Part shown: in pieces, positions 6,892-16,015 of the stretch
How the letters are laid out: each line of letters begins with the position of its first letter
How positions within the stretch are numbered: position 1 is the first letter of the stretch
Origin: DASYTH01 sp036002505
GTDB lineage: Bacteria > Actinomycetota > Actinomycetes > Mycobacteriales > Pseudonocardiaceae
Assembly (NCBI RefSeq): GCF_036002505.1
Contig: NZ_DASYTH010000462.1
Location: 1 to 64,000 of the forward strand
Length of the DNA stretch: 64,000 nucleotides
Direction: 5' to 3'
The notes under the pieces: generated by a model
What the model was told of the DNA's origin: nothing
Databases searched by the model: none
Seen by the model: the letters and a program-made list of their open reading frames with translations, nothing else
Position numbers and translations under genes: made by a program

Positions 6892-9573
6892 TCAACCCGC
6901 GCCGAGGCAGATGAAGGGGCGCCGGAAGGGGTCGGCGGCGATGGCTTCGGCCAGGGCTACGGCGGGACGGGTGCCAGCGGCGAGTTGGGAGTGGTAGTCG
7001 ACCATGGCGGAGGCGGCGGCGATGTCGCCGACGCGGCTGATGGCGGCGATGACGGTGCGGACGCCACCGGCCAGCAGGGCACCGGCGAAGCCGAGGGCCT
7101 CGTCGCCGGGGCGGATGTGGTTCATGGCGAGCTCGCAGGCGGCGAGCACGACCTGGCGGGGCGGCTGGCGCAGCCGGGACAGCTCGTGGGCGAACATCGG
7201 ACCGTCGGCAAGCTCGAGGCGGGAGAACATGGCGTTGGTCGGCTCGTGGGCGCCGTGCGCGGCGAGGTGCGCAATGCCCGCACCGTCCAAACCGGACAGA
7301 ACCGCACCGACGGTGGCGGCGGATTCGCTCAACCGCAGCGCAGACGGGTATACCGTCCGCAGTGGACCCTCCTCGGCGATGGCCTGGCCGAGGAGCGGTC
7401 CGCGGGCGAGCAGGACGCGGTCGGCGGATCGCGCGGCCCGTTCGGCGGCCAGCCAGGCGGTGGCGGACGGGGCGACCACCACCGGGCAGTGCGAGAGCGA
7501 CGGCAGGCTGCCCCACGCCACCGCGTACAGCGCGCCGGTCGGCACGATGATCAGCTCCCGGCCGCCGGCGGCTGTCCATAGTGGACGTAGCAGCTGCGAG
7601 TCGAGCGCGGTGGCGCTGCGTTGCGCCGAGTCCGCGGCCAGATGCCGGGAGAGCGGCCGGATGAGCTGCGCGTCCAGCGCGTCCGCCGTCCGGCTGGCCG
7701 AGCGGGTGACCACCTCGGCCATCGGCCCGGGCAGGCTGTCCGGGGCCAGCGCGTTGAGGTCGGCGTGGAACCGCGCCGCCCACTCCGCCGCCCGGGCGAG
7801 AGATCCCGACCGCACCAGGCGGGCCCGGCCGGCGGCGACCACCACGGCCACCAGCTCGTCGCCGGACGCGGCGATGGTGACCAGCGCCCGGTCCCCCAAC
7901 GCGTCGGCGACCTCGCCGAACGTGGCCACCGGCCGCGGCTGCCCCCACGGCGAGGAGTACCAGCCCTGGCGCAGGATCTCCCGCTCCAGCGTGGCCGCCT
8001 GCCGGGCCTGCCGCCGCGCCGGCCGCCCGGCCACGCGCTCCAGCTGCACCGCCCGGCGCAGCGACCGCAGCTCGTCCACCTTCCCGGCGAGCACCGGATC
8101 GTCGATCGCCGGCATCGGCTCGTACCGGTACACCTGCGCCCGGGTCCGCTCCAGCCACCCGAACAGCTGCCGGGCACTGGTCCGCCGCCGGGACAGCACC
8201 TGCCGCACGGCCAGCTCGCCGAGCTCCCGCCCGTGGATCGCCGTGCCACAGACCAGATCCAGCCCGCCCATCCGGTCCCGCGCCCGGCCCAGCTCCGCCA
8301 GACCCGCCCGCGCCTCGCCCAGGGCGACCCGCGACGAACCGCCGGCGAGCGCCAACTCCGCGCGGCACAAGCGAAGCAGCATCTGGTTGTCCACCGGGGA
8401 GGTCGCCCGCGGCCGCGGCACCGCCTCCAACAGCAGCGTGGCCGCCGCGACGTCGCCGCGCCGCAGCTCCATCCGGATCGCCAGCATCAACGCCAGCGCC
8501 GACTCGTCCTCCAGCAGCAGCGCCCGCAACCGGTCGGCCAGCTTCACCGCGTCCACCGGCAGCGCGCGCGGAATCCGCCCGCGTGCCAAGGCAACCGCCA
8601 CGTCCGCGCGCAGCGCCGCGAGCGCCGCCACCGCCGCCCACCGGGTGTTGCCGCGCCGGGTGAACATCCGCTCCGCGGCCCGGGCCCGGCGCCGCGCCTG
8701 CGCCACGTCCCCGGCCAGCAACGCCGCCGCCGCCCGGGCGATCTCCGCCTCGGCGGCGTCCTTGCTGGCCCGCTGCCGGCGCAGCTGCGGCAGCGCCTCG
8801 TCCAGGTGCCGCGCCGCGTCCTCCACCAGACCGGCGGCCAGCAGCGCCCGGCCCAGATCCAGTTGCAGCACCGGCACCATGCCCGGCACCAGCTCCCGGT
8901 AGGCGCGCTCGGCCTCGGAGTAATGCCGCAGCGCGGTCGGCATGTCCCCGGTCATGTAGGCCACATAACCCAGGTTGTGCCGGGCCTTGATGCCGAGCGG
9001 GTGCAGGTCGTACTCGTCGGAGAGCTCGATGCAGCGGCGCACGTCGGCGGTCGCGGCACCGGTCTGGACCAAGTCGATGTGCGCCAGGCTCCGGTTCAGG
9101 TAGACCGTGGCCAGCAGGTTGGGATCCCCGCCGCCGCGCGAAAGCCCGGCCTCCAGGCGCTCCGCGGCGACATCGAGCACCTGCAGGCCGTCGTCGATCC
9201 GCCCGGCCCGGATGAGCAGGAAACCGCGGTCGGACAGGATCAACGCGTCCAGCTCGTCCCGGACCTCGCCCGGTGGCAGGGAAGCCAGCTCGTCGCCGGC
9301 GCTGTCCAACCGGGCCAGCCCGGCGTCCAGTGAGCCGGCCTCCGCCTCGGCGTAGCTGAGGTTCACCACGACCCGAATGCGCAGCGCCGCGACCTCGGCG
9401 TCGACCGGTGGCGGCACCTCGTCCAGCACCCGCAGCGCCGCGTGCAGCAGCGTGCGACCGCGGTCGATCCGGTACGCCCACACCGCTTCCCGGGCGCGTT
9501 GCAGCAGGGCTGTCGCCTGGCGCAGCGCCCGGTCCCTGCCCCGGTTGGGCGCGCCGCTCGACATGCCGCTCAC
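6892..9573 (-). CDS. TPR-CHAT caspase-like protease
   Basis: This is an 893-residue protein of the CHAT (caspase HetF associated with TPRs) class. Residues about 15-450 are helical repeats of TPR character. The C-terminal CHAT protease core (about 640-893) shows the catalytic His in IAHLAAHGAHEP (about His773) and the catalytic Cys in VVLAACELAMN (about Cys813), followed by DEALGFAGALLAGGVRTV. There is no signal peptide or membrane helix, so it acts in the cytosol. It lies 28 nt after the stop of a cytosolic subtilase gene, same strand, suggesting one mRNA. CHAT proteases act in anti-phage and conflict systems; here no gasdermin or known partner is visible, so the substrate is open. Confidence 0.9.
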   Translation of the reverse strand: MSGMSSGAPNRGRDRALRQATALLQRAREAVWAYRIDRGRTLLHAALRVLDEVPPPVDAEVAALRIRVVVNLSYAEAEAGSLDAGLARLDSAGDELASLPPGEVRDELDALILSDRGFLLIRAGRIDDGLQVLDVAAERLEAGLSRGGGDPNLLATVYLNRSLAHIDLVQTGAATADVRRCIELSDEYDLHPLGIKARHNLGYVAYMTGDMPTALRHYSEAERAYRELVPGMVPVLQLDLGRALLAAGLVEDAARHLDEALPQLRRQRASKDAAEAEIARAAAALLAGDVAQARRRARAAERMFTRRGNTRWAAVAALAALRADVAVALARGRIPRALPVDAVKLADRLRALLLEDESALALMLAIRMELRRGDVAAATLLLEAVPRPRATSPVDNQMLLRLCRAELALAGGSSRVALGEARAGLAELGRARDRMGGLDLVCGTAIHGRELGELAVRQVLSRRRTSARQLFGWLERTRAQVYRYEPMPAIDDPVLAGKVDELRSLRRAVQLERVAGRPARRQARQAATLEREILRQGWYSSPWGQPRPVATFGEVADALGDRALVTIAASGDELVAVVVAAGRARLVRSGSLARAAEWAARFHADLNALAPDSLPGPMAEVVTRSASRTADALDAQLIRPLSRHLAADSAQRSATALDSQLLRPLWTAAGGRELIIVPTGALYAVAWGSLPSLSHCPVVVAPSATAWLAAERAARSADRVLLARGPLLGQAIAEEGPLRTVYPSALRLSESAATVGAVLSGLDGAGIAHLAAHGAHEPTNAMFSRLELADGPMFAHELSRLRQPPRQVVLAACELAMNHIRPGDEALGFAGALLAGGVRTVIAAISRVGDIAAASAMVDYHSQLAAGTRPAVALAEAIAADPFRRPFICLGAG

Positions 9574-9601
9574 GGTACGGGTCGGCGCCGGGTTGACGCG
9601 G

Positions 9602-11230
9602 TCAGGACGCGGCCGGTCCCCGCCACGGGTTCTTGGCCAGCTTGGTGTCGACGGCCTTCAGCGCGCCTTCCGCCCGCTGCTTGCGCTTGACCAGATCGAA
9701 CGAGTCGGGCAGCGCCTGGAACTCGCGGGCCAGCAGCCCGGCCACCACCGGCGTGGCGAACGAGGTGCCGGCCCAGACGGCGAACCCGGTGGTCAGGTCG
9801 TCCTCGTCGGGCGCGGACCGGGTCTTCGTGCCGTCCGGCAGCTGCAGGTCCGGCTGCATGGCGCCCTGCCAGAGCGGAACGGTGCTCACCACCGCGTCGC
9901 CGGGCGCCCACCGGTGAATCCAGTCGCCGGCGTTGCTGAACGCCGCCACGGTCGCCCCGGAGGCGTTGAGCGCGCCGACCGCGACCAGCAACGGGTTTCC
10001 GCCGTTGGTGCCGCCGGCGTTCAGCGCGAGCGCCGCCGGCACGAACGGCCGGGTGGTGGCGTCGTTTCCGGCCGCGGCCACCACCACGACACCCAGGTCG
10101 GTCAGCCGCTGCACCGCCTCGGCCAAAAGCTGGCGGGTGGTGTGGTCGTCGCGCTCCGGGTAGAACCCGAGCGAGAGCGACACCACGTCGATCATCAGCT
10201 CCGGCTTCTTGTGGTCGATGGCGTGCTGCACGCGGGCGCGCAGCCACTCCAACCCGAGCAGCACCGAGACGTCGGTGCAGATCCCGTCGGTGTGCAGCAC
10301 CCGCAGCGACAGCACCCGCACGTCCGGGCAGTTCTGCAAAACCAGCCCGCTGACGAACGTGCCGTGCCCGGAGTGCGAGTCGATCAGCCCGAGCAGCGGC
10401 TGGATGGCGTCGGGCTTCTCCTCGGGCGAGGCGAGCGAGGCGACCGCGTCACCGGACACGTCGGCCAGGGTGGTCTCCAGCTCCGACACCAGGGCCTGGA
10501 ACTCGTCGGACACCTCCACCACCGGGTCGCCGCCGAGCGGGCCGACCGGCAGCCACGGGTGCGGCCCGATGCCGGTGTCCATCACCGCCACCACCGGACG
10601 CCGCCCGGCCGCCAGCTTGCCCGGATCCTTGGCCCGCGCCGGCTTCGGCAGGAACAGCCGCACCGGGTTGCGCTCCCCTGTGGACAGTGAGATCCGCTCG
10701 CCCTGACCGTCCGCGACGGACGGTCCCTGCCCGGCGGGGGCTCCCTCGATCTCCACCGATGCCGCCACGGTCAGGTGCTCCAGGCCCACGCCGTTCAGGT
10801 CGTCCACGCCGATCGTGCGGCGCAGCGCCACCAGCGCGGCCCACGGGTCCGGCGCGCGGTCGGTCACGGCGTCGTCCTTGAGCCGCATCAGCACCGGGAT
10901 CGGGAAGTTCGGGTCGAACGTCCTGACCGCCTCGGCCCACCGCTCCGTGCGCGGCAGCACCACGGTGAGCTCCACCTGGAGCGGGTCGAGCACCTTGTTG
11001 TAGCGGGCGATGGTCTCGTTGTCGAGCGCCTGGCGCAGCGGCACCAGCAGGGTGTCCGCCCGGTACGCGGTGGGCTCCGGCCGGGCGCTGCCGGCCGAGC
11101 GCACCGCGGTGGACGGGTCGAGCAGCCGCGACCGGTGCCGGACGAGCACGCTCGCCGGGAAGTTGACCATTTCCGGCAGCCGGTCGCCGCCGTCCGTTTC
11201 GCGATCGCCGTTCGGACCGGTCTTGTCCAT
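9602..11230 (-). CDS. S8-family subtilase, apparently intracellular
   Basis: This is a 542-residue serine protease. The triad is visible: Asp in VVAVMDTGIG (about 218), His in DSHSGHGTFVSG (about 289) and Ser in WAGTSFATPVVAG (about 490), with the oxyanion Asn in VVAAAGNDA (about 389). About 200 residues precede the catalytic domain; they carry no signal peptide or lipobox, so the enzyme probably stays inside the cell. I choose the ATG at 11228-11230 because GGTGAGG precedes it; an ATG/GTG 33 nt upstream is the alternative. It is the first gene of a leftward operon with the CHAT protein and a small unknown protein. Confidence 0.9.
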   Translation of the reverse strand: MDKTGPNGDRETDGGDRLPEMVNFPASVLVRHRSRLLDPSTAVRSAGSARPEPTAYRADTLLVPLRQALDNETIARYNKVLDPLQVELTVVLPRTERWAEAVRTFDPNFPIPVLMRLKDDAVTDRAPDPWAALVALRRTIGVDDLNGVGLEHLTVAASVEIEGAPAGQGPSVADGQGERISLSTGERNPVRLFLPKPARAKDPGKLAAGRRPVVAVMDTGIGPHPWLPVGPLGGDPVVEVSDEFQALVSELETTLADVSGDAVASLASPEEKPDAIQPLLGLIDSHSGHGTFVSGLVLQNCPDVRVLSLRVLHTDGICTDVSVLLGLEWLRARVQHAIDHKKPELMIDVVSLSLGFYPERDDHTTRQLLAEAVQRLTDLGVVVVAAAGNDATTRPFVPAALALNAGGTNGGNPLLVAVGALNASGATVAAFSNAGDWIHRWAPGDAVVSTVPLWQGAMQPDLQLPDGTKTRSAPDEDDLTTGFAVWAGTSFATPVVAGLLAREFQALPDSFDLVKRKQRAEGALKAVDTKLAKNPWRGPAAS

Positions 11231-11327
11231 GCTCGCCTCACCCCGTGTGCGTCTGGTTTCCACCAGATAGTCGACGATTCGGTGTGCGGCGTAACGCTAG
11301 CGGACCTAGGAGCGAGGATTGGCGCGG

Positions 11328-11924
11328 CTACCCGCGCACGAACACGCCGCAGGCGAAGCGGGCGCCCGAGTCACCGGTGCCGAGCGTGGCGGCGTCCGGG
11401 CCGGGCACGCCGGCCGCGGAGTAGCGGGCCGGGATGTTGGCGAAGTTGTCCGGCCCCGCATGGATGATGATCGCGCTGCCGTCCGCGTCGAACAGCAGCG
11501 CGGAGTTGAGCCGGTCGGTCTCGGTGGCGGTGGTCGTGATTCCGTCCGCGGTCACCAGCAGCGAGGGCAGGTCGCCGGAGTGCGCGCCATGGGTGTGGCC
11601 GCCGCTGTCCAGGTGCGGCCCGGCGGAGGCGAACGGGACGACGGCGCCGGTGGGGTCGGTGGCCCGCGGGTCGCAGAGACCGATCGCGTGCACGTGGAAA
11701 CCGTGGAATCCCGGGGCGACCCCGGACAGGCGCCCGGCGACGGCGAGCTTCCCGCGGTCGGCGAAGAAGCTGACGGTGCCGAGCGTGACACCGTTGGCGT
11801 CACGGACGACCGCGTGCGCGACGCGGGACGAGGAGTCGGTCTGCGCGGCGCTTTCGGTGGCGACCACGCTGAGCATGGTCACGCCGAGCGCGCCGAGCAC
11901 GGCAAGAGAACGAGTTGTACGCAT
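11328..11924 (-). CDS. sodC: secreted Cu/Zn superoxide dismutase
   Basis: This is a 198-residue exported superoxide dismutase. Residues 1-27 form a Sec signal peptide ending near ESAAQ. The mature part has the Cu-binding FHGFHVHAIGLCDP, the zinc-loop GPHLDSGGHTHGAHSGDLPSL (positions about 105-125), the Cu ligand in IIIHAGPDNFAN, and the second disulfide Cys in RFACGV. It would convert superoxide to peroxide outside the membrane. There is no lipobox Cys, so it is probably soluble or loosely associated. It is a single gene with its own promoter region. Confidence 0.93.
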   Translation of the reverse strand: MRTTRSLAVLGALGVTMLSVVATESAAQTDSSSRVAHAVVRDANGVTLGTVSFFADRGKLAVAGRLSGVAPGFHGFHVHAIGLCDPRATDPTGAVVPFASAGPHLDSGGHTHGAHSGDLPSLLVTADGITTTATETDRLNSALLFDADGSAIIIHAGPDNFANIPARYSAAGVPGPDAATLGTGDSGARFACGVFVRG

Positions 11925-12028
11925 GAACCCGTGTTACCAAAGGGCACCATCGGGGTAAATGGCGCGAATCGCCGGGTTCACCCTAGTGGTGCTTGGCTTA
12001 CGCCCCTTGGGTTCCCCTGATCGGGTGG

Positions 12029-13135
12029 TTACCGCGTGGCGGCGATGGTGGCGCTGCCGAGCACCCTGTCGTCCTGGTATAGCACGACCGCCTGGCCCGG
12101 GGCGACCCCGCGCAGGCCCTCGGGCAGCCGCACCACCAATTCACCGTCCACAACGGACGCTACAGCGTCGGCGGTGCCGCCGTGCGCGCGCACCTGCGCC
12201 ACGCAGCGGACATCTCCGGTCAGGGCCGCGCCGGCCGGCCACACCGGCCGCCGGCCCACGATCTCCCGCACGGACAGCTGCTCGGCCGAACCCACCTTCA
12301 CCGTGCCGGAAACCGGCTCCAGGGCGAGGACGTAGCGCGGCCGCCCGTCCGGCGCCGGCACGTCGAGGCCCAGCCCGTGCCGCTGCCCCACGGTGAACCC
12401 GTGCACCCCGGCGTGCACGCCGAGCACCGCGCCGGTGGTCTGGTCCACCAGCCGGCCCGGCCGCTCGCCGAGCTGCCGGGTCAGGAACGCCCGGGTGTCG
12501 CCGTCCGGGATGAAGCAGATGTCGTGGCTGTCAGGTTTCTCGGCGACGGCCAGGCCGCGCGCCGCGGCCTCGGCCCGCACCGCCCCCTTCACCGAAGCGC
12601 CGAGCGGGAACATGGCGTGCCGCAACTGGTCCGCGGTCAGCGAGGCCAGCACGTAGGACTGGTCCTTCTCCGCGTCCGCACTGCGCCGCAGCTCGGGCCA
12701 GCCGTCCACAAGCGACAGCCGGGCGTAGTGCCCGGTGCACACCGCGTCGAAGCCCAGCGCCAGCGCCTTGTCCAGCAGCGCCTCGAACTTGATCCGCTCG
12801 TTGCAGCGCAGGCACGGGTTGGGCGTGCGGCCGGCGGCGTACTCGGCGACGAAGTCCTCGATCACGTCCTCGGTGAACCGCTCGGCGAAATCCCAGACGT
12901 AGAACGGGATGCCGAGGATGTCCGCGACCCGCCGGGCGTCGTGCGCGTCCTCCACCGTGCAGCAGCCGCGCGCCCCGGTGCGCAGCGTCCCCGCCCGGGG
13001 GCCCGGGGGTGTCCCCCGATGTGACTGTGCGGAAAGCGCCAGGTGCACGCCGACCACGTCGTGCCCGGCGTCCACCGCCCGGGCCGCCGCCACCGCGGAG
13101 TCCACGCCCCCGCTCATCGCCGCCAGCACCCGCAT
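12029..13135 (-). CDS. mnmA: tRNA-specific 2-thiouridylase MnmA
   Basis: This 368-residue enzyme makes 2-thiouridine at the wobble base of Lys, Glu and Gln tRNAs. It shows the PP-loop SGGVDSAVAA at the N-terminus, the first catalytic Cys in NPCLRCNERIKFE, the interaction motif TGHYAR, and the second Cys in SHDICFIPDGD. The C-terminal FTVGQRHGLG and beta-barrel are complete. The ATG is complementary to 13133-13135, 2 nt after the stop of iscS, so sulfur donor and acceptor are co-transcribed. The longer frame extending to 13906 is antisense shadow of the upstream gene. Confidence 0.97.
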   Translation of the reverse strand: MRVLAAMSGGVDSAVAAARAVDAGHDVVGVHLALSAQSHRGTPPGPRAGTLRTGARGCCTVEDAHDARRVADILGIPFYVWDFAERFTEDVIEDFVAEYAAGRTPNPCLRCNERIKFEALLDKALALGFDAVCTGHYARLSLVDGWPELRRSADAEKDQSYVLASLTADQLRHAMFPLGASVKGAVRAEAAARGLAVAEKPDSHDICFIPDGDTRAFLTRQLGERPGRLVDQTTGAVLGVHAGVHGFTVGQRHGLGLDVPAPDGRPRYVLALEPVSGTVKVGSAEQLSVREIVGRRPVWPAGAALTGDVRCVAQVRAHGGTADAVASVVDGELVVRLPEGLRGVAPGQAVVLYQDDRVLGSATIAATR

Positions 13136-13137
13136 GG

Positions 13138-14358
13138 TCAGATCTCCACCTGCGCCGCTGCCCGCCGCATGCCGGCCAGCCCCGCGCCCCGGGCCCGCGC
13201 CACCGCCGGGCCGATCACCTCGGCCACCGCGCGCACGTCCGCCCGGGTCGAGGTGTGCCCGAGGGAGAACCGCAGCGACCCGCGCGCGGCGGCCGGATCC
13301 ATGCCCATGGCCAGCAGAACATGGCTGGGCTGCGCCACCCCGGCCGAGCACGCCGAACCGGTCGAGCACTCGATGCCGTTGGCGTCCAGCAGCATCAGCA
13401 GGCTGTCGCCCTCGCAGCCGGGGAAGGTCAGGTGCACGTTGCCGGGCAGCCGCGACGGCGCACCGTCCACATCGGACTGGCCGGGGTCGCCGTTGAGCAC
13501 GGCGTCCGGCACCACGGCGAGCACCGCGTCGATCAGCTCGTCGCGCAGCGCCGCCAGGTCCCCGGCCTGCTCCGCGCGCCGCTCGACGGCCAGCCGCACC
13601 GCGGTGGCGAACGCCACGATCGCCGGCCCGTCCAGGGTTCCCGAGCGCAGGTCCCGCTCCTGCCCGCCGCCGTGCAGCACCGGCGCGCACGGCACGTCCC
13701 GGCCGAGCAGCAACACGCCCACCCCGTACGGCCCGCCCACCTTGTGCCCGGTGAGCGTGAGCGCGCTCGCCCCGGACGCGGCGAAGTCCACCGGGATCGC
13801 GCCCACCGCCTGCACCGCGTCGGTGTGGAACGGGATGCCGTGCCCGGCACAGGTGGTGGCCAGCTCGCGGACCGGGTTCACCGTGCCGACCTCGTTGTTG
13901 GCCCACATCACGCTGACCACCGCCACCGAGTCCGGGTCCTCGGCGATCGCGGCACGCAGCGTGTCCTGGTGCACCCGGCCGAACGCGTCCACTTCGAGCA
14001 GGGTCAGTTCGGCGCCCTCGTGCTCGGCCAGCGACTGCGCGGCGTCCAGCACCGCGTGGTGCTCCACCGCGGAGACCAGTACCCGCCGGTGCTTCGGGTC
14101 GGCCGTGCGCCGCGCCCGGTAGATGCCCTGCACCGCGAGGTTGTCGCTCTCCGTCCCGCCGCCGGTGAAGATCACCTCGGACGGCCGGGCGCCCAGCGCG
14201 GCGGCGATCTCCTCGCGCGCCTCCTCCACCACCCGGCGCGCCCGCCGGCCGGAGGCGTGCAGCGACGAGGCGTTCCGCAGCAACGGAAGCGCCCGGGTCA
14301 TGGCCGCGATGGCCTCGGGCACCATCGGTGTGGTGGCGGCGTGGTCGAGATAAGTCAT
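13138..14358 (-). CDS. iscS: cysteine desulfurase
   Basis: This is a 406-residue PLP-dependent desulfurase of the IscS/NifS group that takes sulfur from cysteine for tRNA thiolation and FeS assembly. It shows YLDHAATTP at the N-terminus, MWANNEVGTVNP, the PLP Lys in LTLTGHKVGGPYGVG, and the mobile-loop Cys in IECSTGSACSAG. The length is normal. It is directly upstream of mnmA with a 2-nt gap, the same order I recall for Rv3025c-Rv3024c in M. tuberculosis. Confidence 0.96.
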   Translation of the reverse strand: MTYLDHAATTPMVPEAIAAMTRALPLLRNASSLHASGRRARRVVEEAREEIAAALGARPSEVIFTGGGTESDNLAVQGIYRARRTADPKHRRVLVSAVEHHAVLDAAQSLAEHEGAELTLLEVDAFGRVHQDTLRAAIAEDPDSVAVVSVMWANNEVGTVNPVRELATTCAGHGIPFHTDAVQAVGAIPVDFAASGASALTLTGHKVGGPYGVGVLLLGRDVPCAPVLHGGGQERDLRSGTLDGPAIVAFATAVRLAVERRAEQAGDLAALRDELIDAVLAVVPDAVLNGDPGQSDVDGAPSRLPGNVHLTFPGCEGDSLLMLLDANGIECSTGSACSAGVAQPSHVLLAMGMDPAAARGSLRFSLGHTSTRADVRAVAEVIGPAVARARGAGLAGMRRAAAQVEI

Positions 14359-14390
14359 CAGTCGACCAGGGTAGTCCGCCCTAGAGAAAT

Positions 14391-15782
14391 TCAGTCACCT
14401 ACCTGGGGCGCACGGGCCAGCCGGCCCGGCCGGAAGAGCACCGCGCCGGCCAGCGCCAGGCCCGCCATCAGCAGGTCCAGCACGATGACGGCGGCGGTGG
14501 GGTGCGTGGCGGAGGCCAGTGTGGTGAGCAACACTCCGCCGAACCCGACGGTCAGCGCCGAGCCGACCATGTCCGAGACCTGGACCGCCGCCGAGGCGAA
14601 CCCCTTGTCGCCCTCCGCCGCGTACTTCAGCGTCAGCACGCTGATCGACGGGAACCCGATGCCCATGCCCAGACCCGCGACGAGCCAGAGCGGCCCGGCG
14701 AGCCAGGCCGGACCCCAGCTCGGCGCGACCAACGTCATCGCCGCCAGCACCGCGGCCAGGATGAGGAAGCTGGTCCGGATCAGCGTGGTCCGCGCGATGC
14801 CGGGATGCCGGCCCTGCCACTGGGATCCGGCCACCCAGCCGATCGAGGCGATGGTCAGCGGCAGCCCGGCCAGCGCCACCGGCAGGTGGTGCACGGCCAC
14901 CAGGGTCAGCGGCACGAACGCCTCGACCCCGAACATCGCCCCGGCCAGCAGCCCGCGCGACAGGATGACCACCGGCAGCCCGGGCCGGGCGGTCAGCGTG
15001 CCGCGCGGGAGCATCACCCGCAGCGCCGGAATCAGCGCGGCCAGCCCGGCAACGCCCAGCACGGCGGTGGCGACGGACGGGTGCTGCGCCGCCCAGGTCA
15101 GCGCCGGGACGCCGAACCCGGTGGCGACGGCCGCGAGCGCGAGGCCGCGGCGGCGCGGCGCGGCCCGCTCGGCATCCGGCAGCCGGCGGACCGTGCGCAG
15201 CAGCAGGAGCAGCGCCAGCACGGCGAACGGGGTCAGGCCCAGGAACACCCAGCGCCAGCCGACCTGTTCGGTGACCAGGCCCGCGGCGGTCGGCCCGACC
15301 AGCGCCGGCACCAGCCAGGACGTCGCGACCAACCCGAACACGCGCGGCCGGACGTCTTCCGGATACACCAGCGCCACCAGCACGTAGACCGCCACCACCC
15401 CGGTGCCTGAGCCGAGCCCCTGCAGCACCCGCCCGGCCAGCAGCGCCGGCATCCCGGACGCCGTGCCCGCGACGAGCAACCCGGCCAGGAACAGGCTCGG
15501 TCCGGTGAGCAGCGCCGGCGCCGGGCCGAACCGGTCGCTGACCCGCCCGCACAGCACCGTCGCCGTCACGCTGGCCGCCTGGAACGCGGTGAACGGCCAC
15601 GAGTACAGCGCGTTGCCGTCCAGCTCCGTGAGCATCCGCGGCATCGCCGTGCTGACCCCGAGGTTCTCGAACGCGAGGGCCGTAATGATCACCACGATGC
15701 CCACCGTGGCCGCCCGGCGATCCCGCCCCCAGAGCGACGTTCTCGGCTCGGCGTCGGTGGCGGTCACCAGGTAATCCTGCAA
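14391..15782 (-). CDS. MFS transporter
   Basis: This is a 463-residue major-facilitator permease with at least 12-14 hydrophobic segments. The loop 2-3 motif is GRVSDRFGPAPALL (about residues 82-95), and LAGRVLQGLGSGTGVV is the motif C region of proton-drug antiporters. This supports a drug or metabolite exporter of the DHA2 type. It stops 32 nt before iscS begins, same strand, but it is not part of the conserved mnmA-iscS block in mycobacteria as far as I recall, so it looks like a lineage-specific insertion. Confidence 0.88.
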   Translation of the reverse strand: MQDYLVTATDAEPRTSLWGRDRRAATVGIVVIITALAFENLGVSTAMPRMLTELDGNALYSWPFTAFQAASVTATVLCGRVSDRFGPAPALLTGPSLFLAGLLVAGTASGMPALLAGRVLQGLGSGTGVVAVYVLVALVYPEDVRPRVFGLVATSWLVPALVGPTAAGLVTEQVGWRWVFLGLTPFAVLALLLLLRTVRRLPDAERAAPRRRGLALAAVATGFGVPALTWAAQHPSVATAVLGVAGLAALIPALRVMLPRGTLTARPGLPVVILSRGLLAGAMFGVEAFVPLTLVAVHHLPVALAGLPLTIASIGWVAGSQWQGRHPGIARTTLIRTSFLILAAVLAAMTLVAPSWGPAWLAGPLWLVAGLGMGIGFPSISVLTLKYAAEGDKGFASAAVQVSDMVGSALTVGFGGVLLTTLASATHPTAAVIVLDLLMAGLALAGAVLFRPGRLARAPQVGD

Positions 15783-15819
15783 CCTCCACCCCGATGGAGG
15801 TCCAGTGCATTACCGCCCA

Positions 15820-16015
15820 TGTTGGCACCTCACGACGCCATGTTGGCCGCTGGCGTCGCCGTATTGGCCGCTGGCGTCGCCGTACTGGCGTGTGGCGCGT
15901 TCGCGCGCCTCGCCAGTCCCACCGACCCCTCGGAGCCACACCCTTCGCGGGATCGTGAGGCGCCAAGTCACCGACGTGAGGTGCCAACACGTCGACGTGA
16001 GGCGCAAACATGCCG
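15820..16015. repeat. 21-nt tandem repeat cluster in inverted halves
   Basis: The intergenic space holds four degenerate 21-nt units in one orientation (type CATGTTGGCCGCTGGCGTCG, 15820-15900) and about three units in the opposite orientation (type GGTGCCAACACGTCGACGTG, 15958-16015), separated by about 55 nt. The same unit recurs at 38160, 39239 and 61517. The inverted halves could fold into a long stem between two leftward genes. Confidence 0.8.

Noticed and set aside
6224..9481. 1085-residue leftward frame running through the CHAT gene
   Set aside because: Only its last 180 codons make a plausible protein (start 6766). The rest is a frame-shifted shadow of the CHAT gene.
12029..13906. 625-residue mnmA fusion frame
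   Set aside because: The N-terminal third is out-of-frame iscS DNA. MnmA begins at 13135 with MRVLAAMSGGVDS.
15820..16015. CRISPR array
   Set aside because: The 21-nt units are directly adjacent with no unique spacers and vary among themselves, and no cas genes are present.
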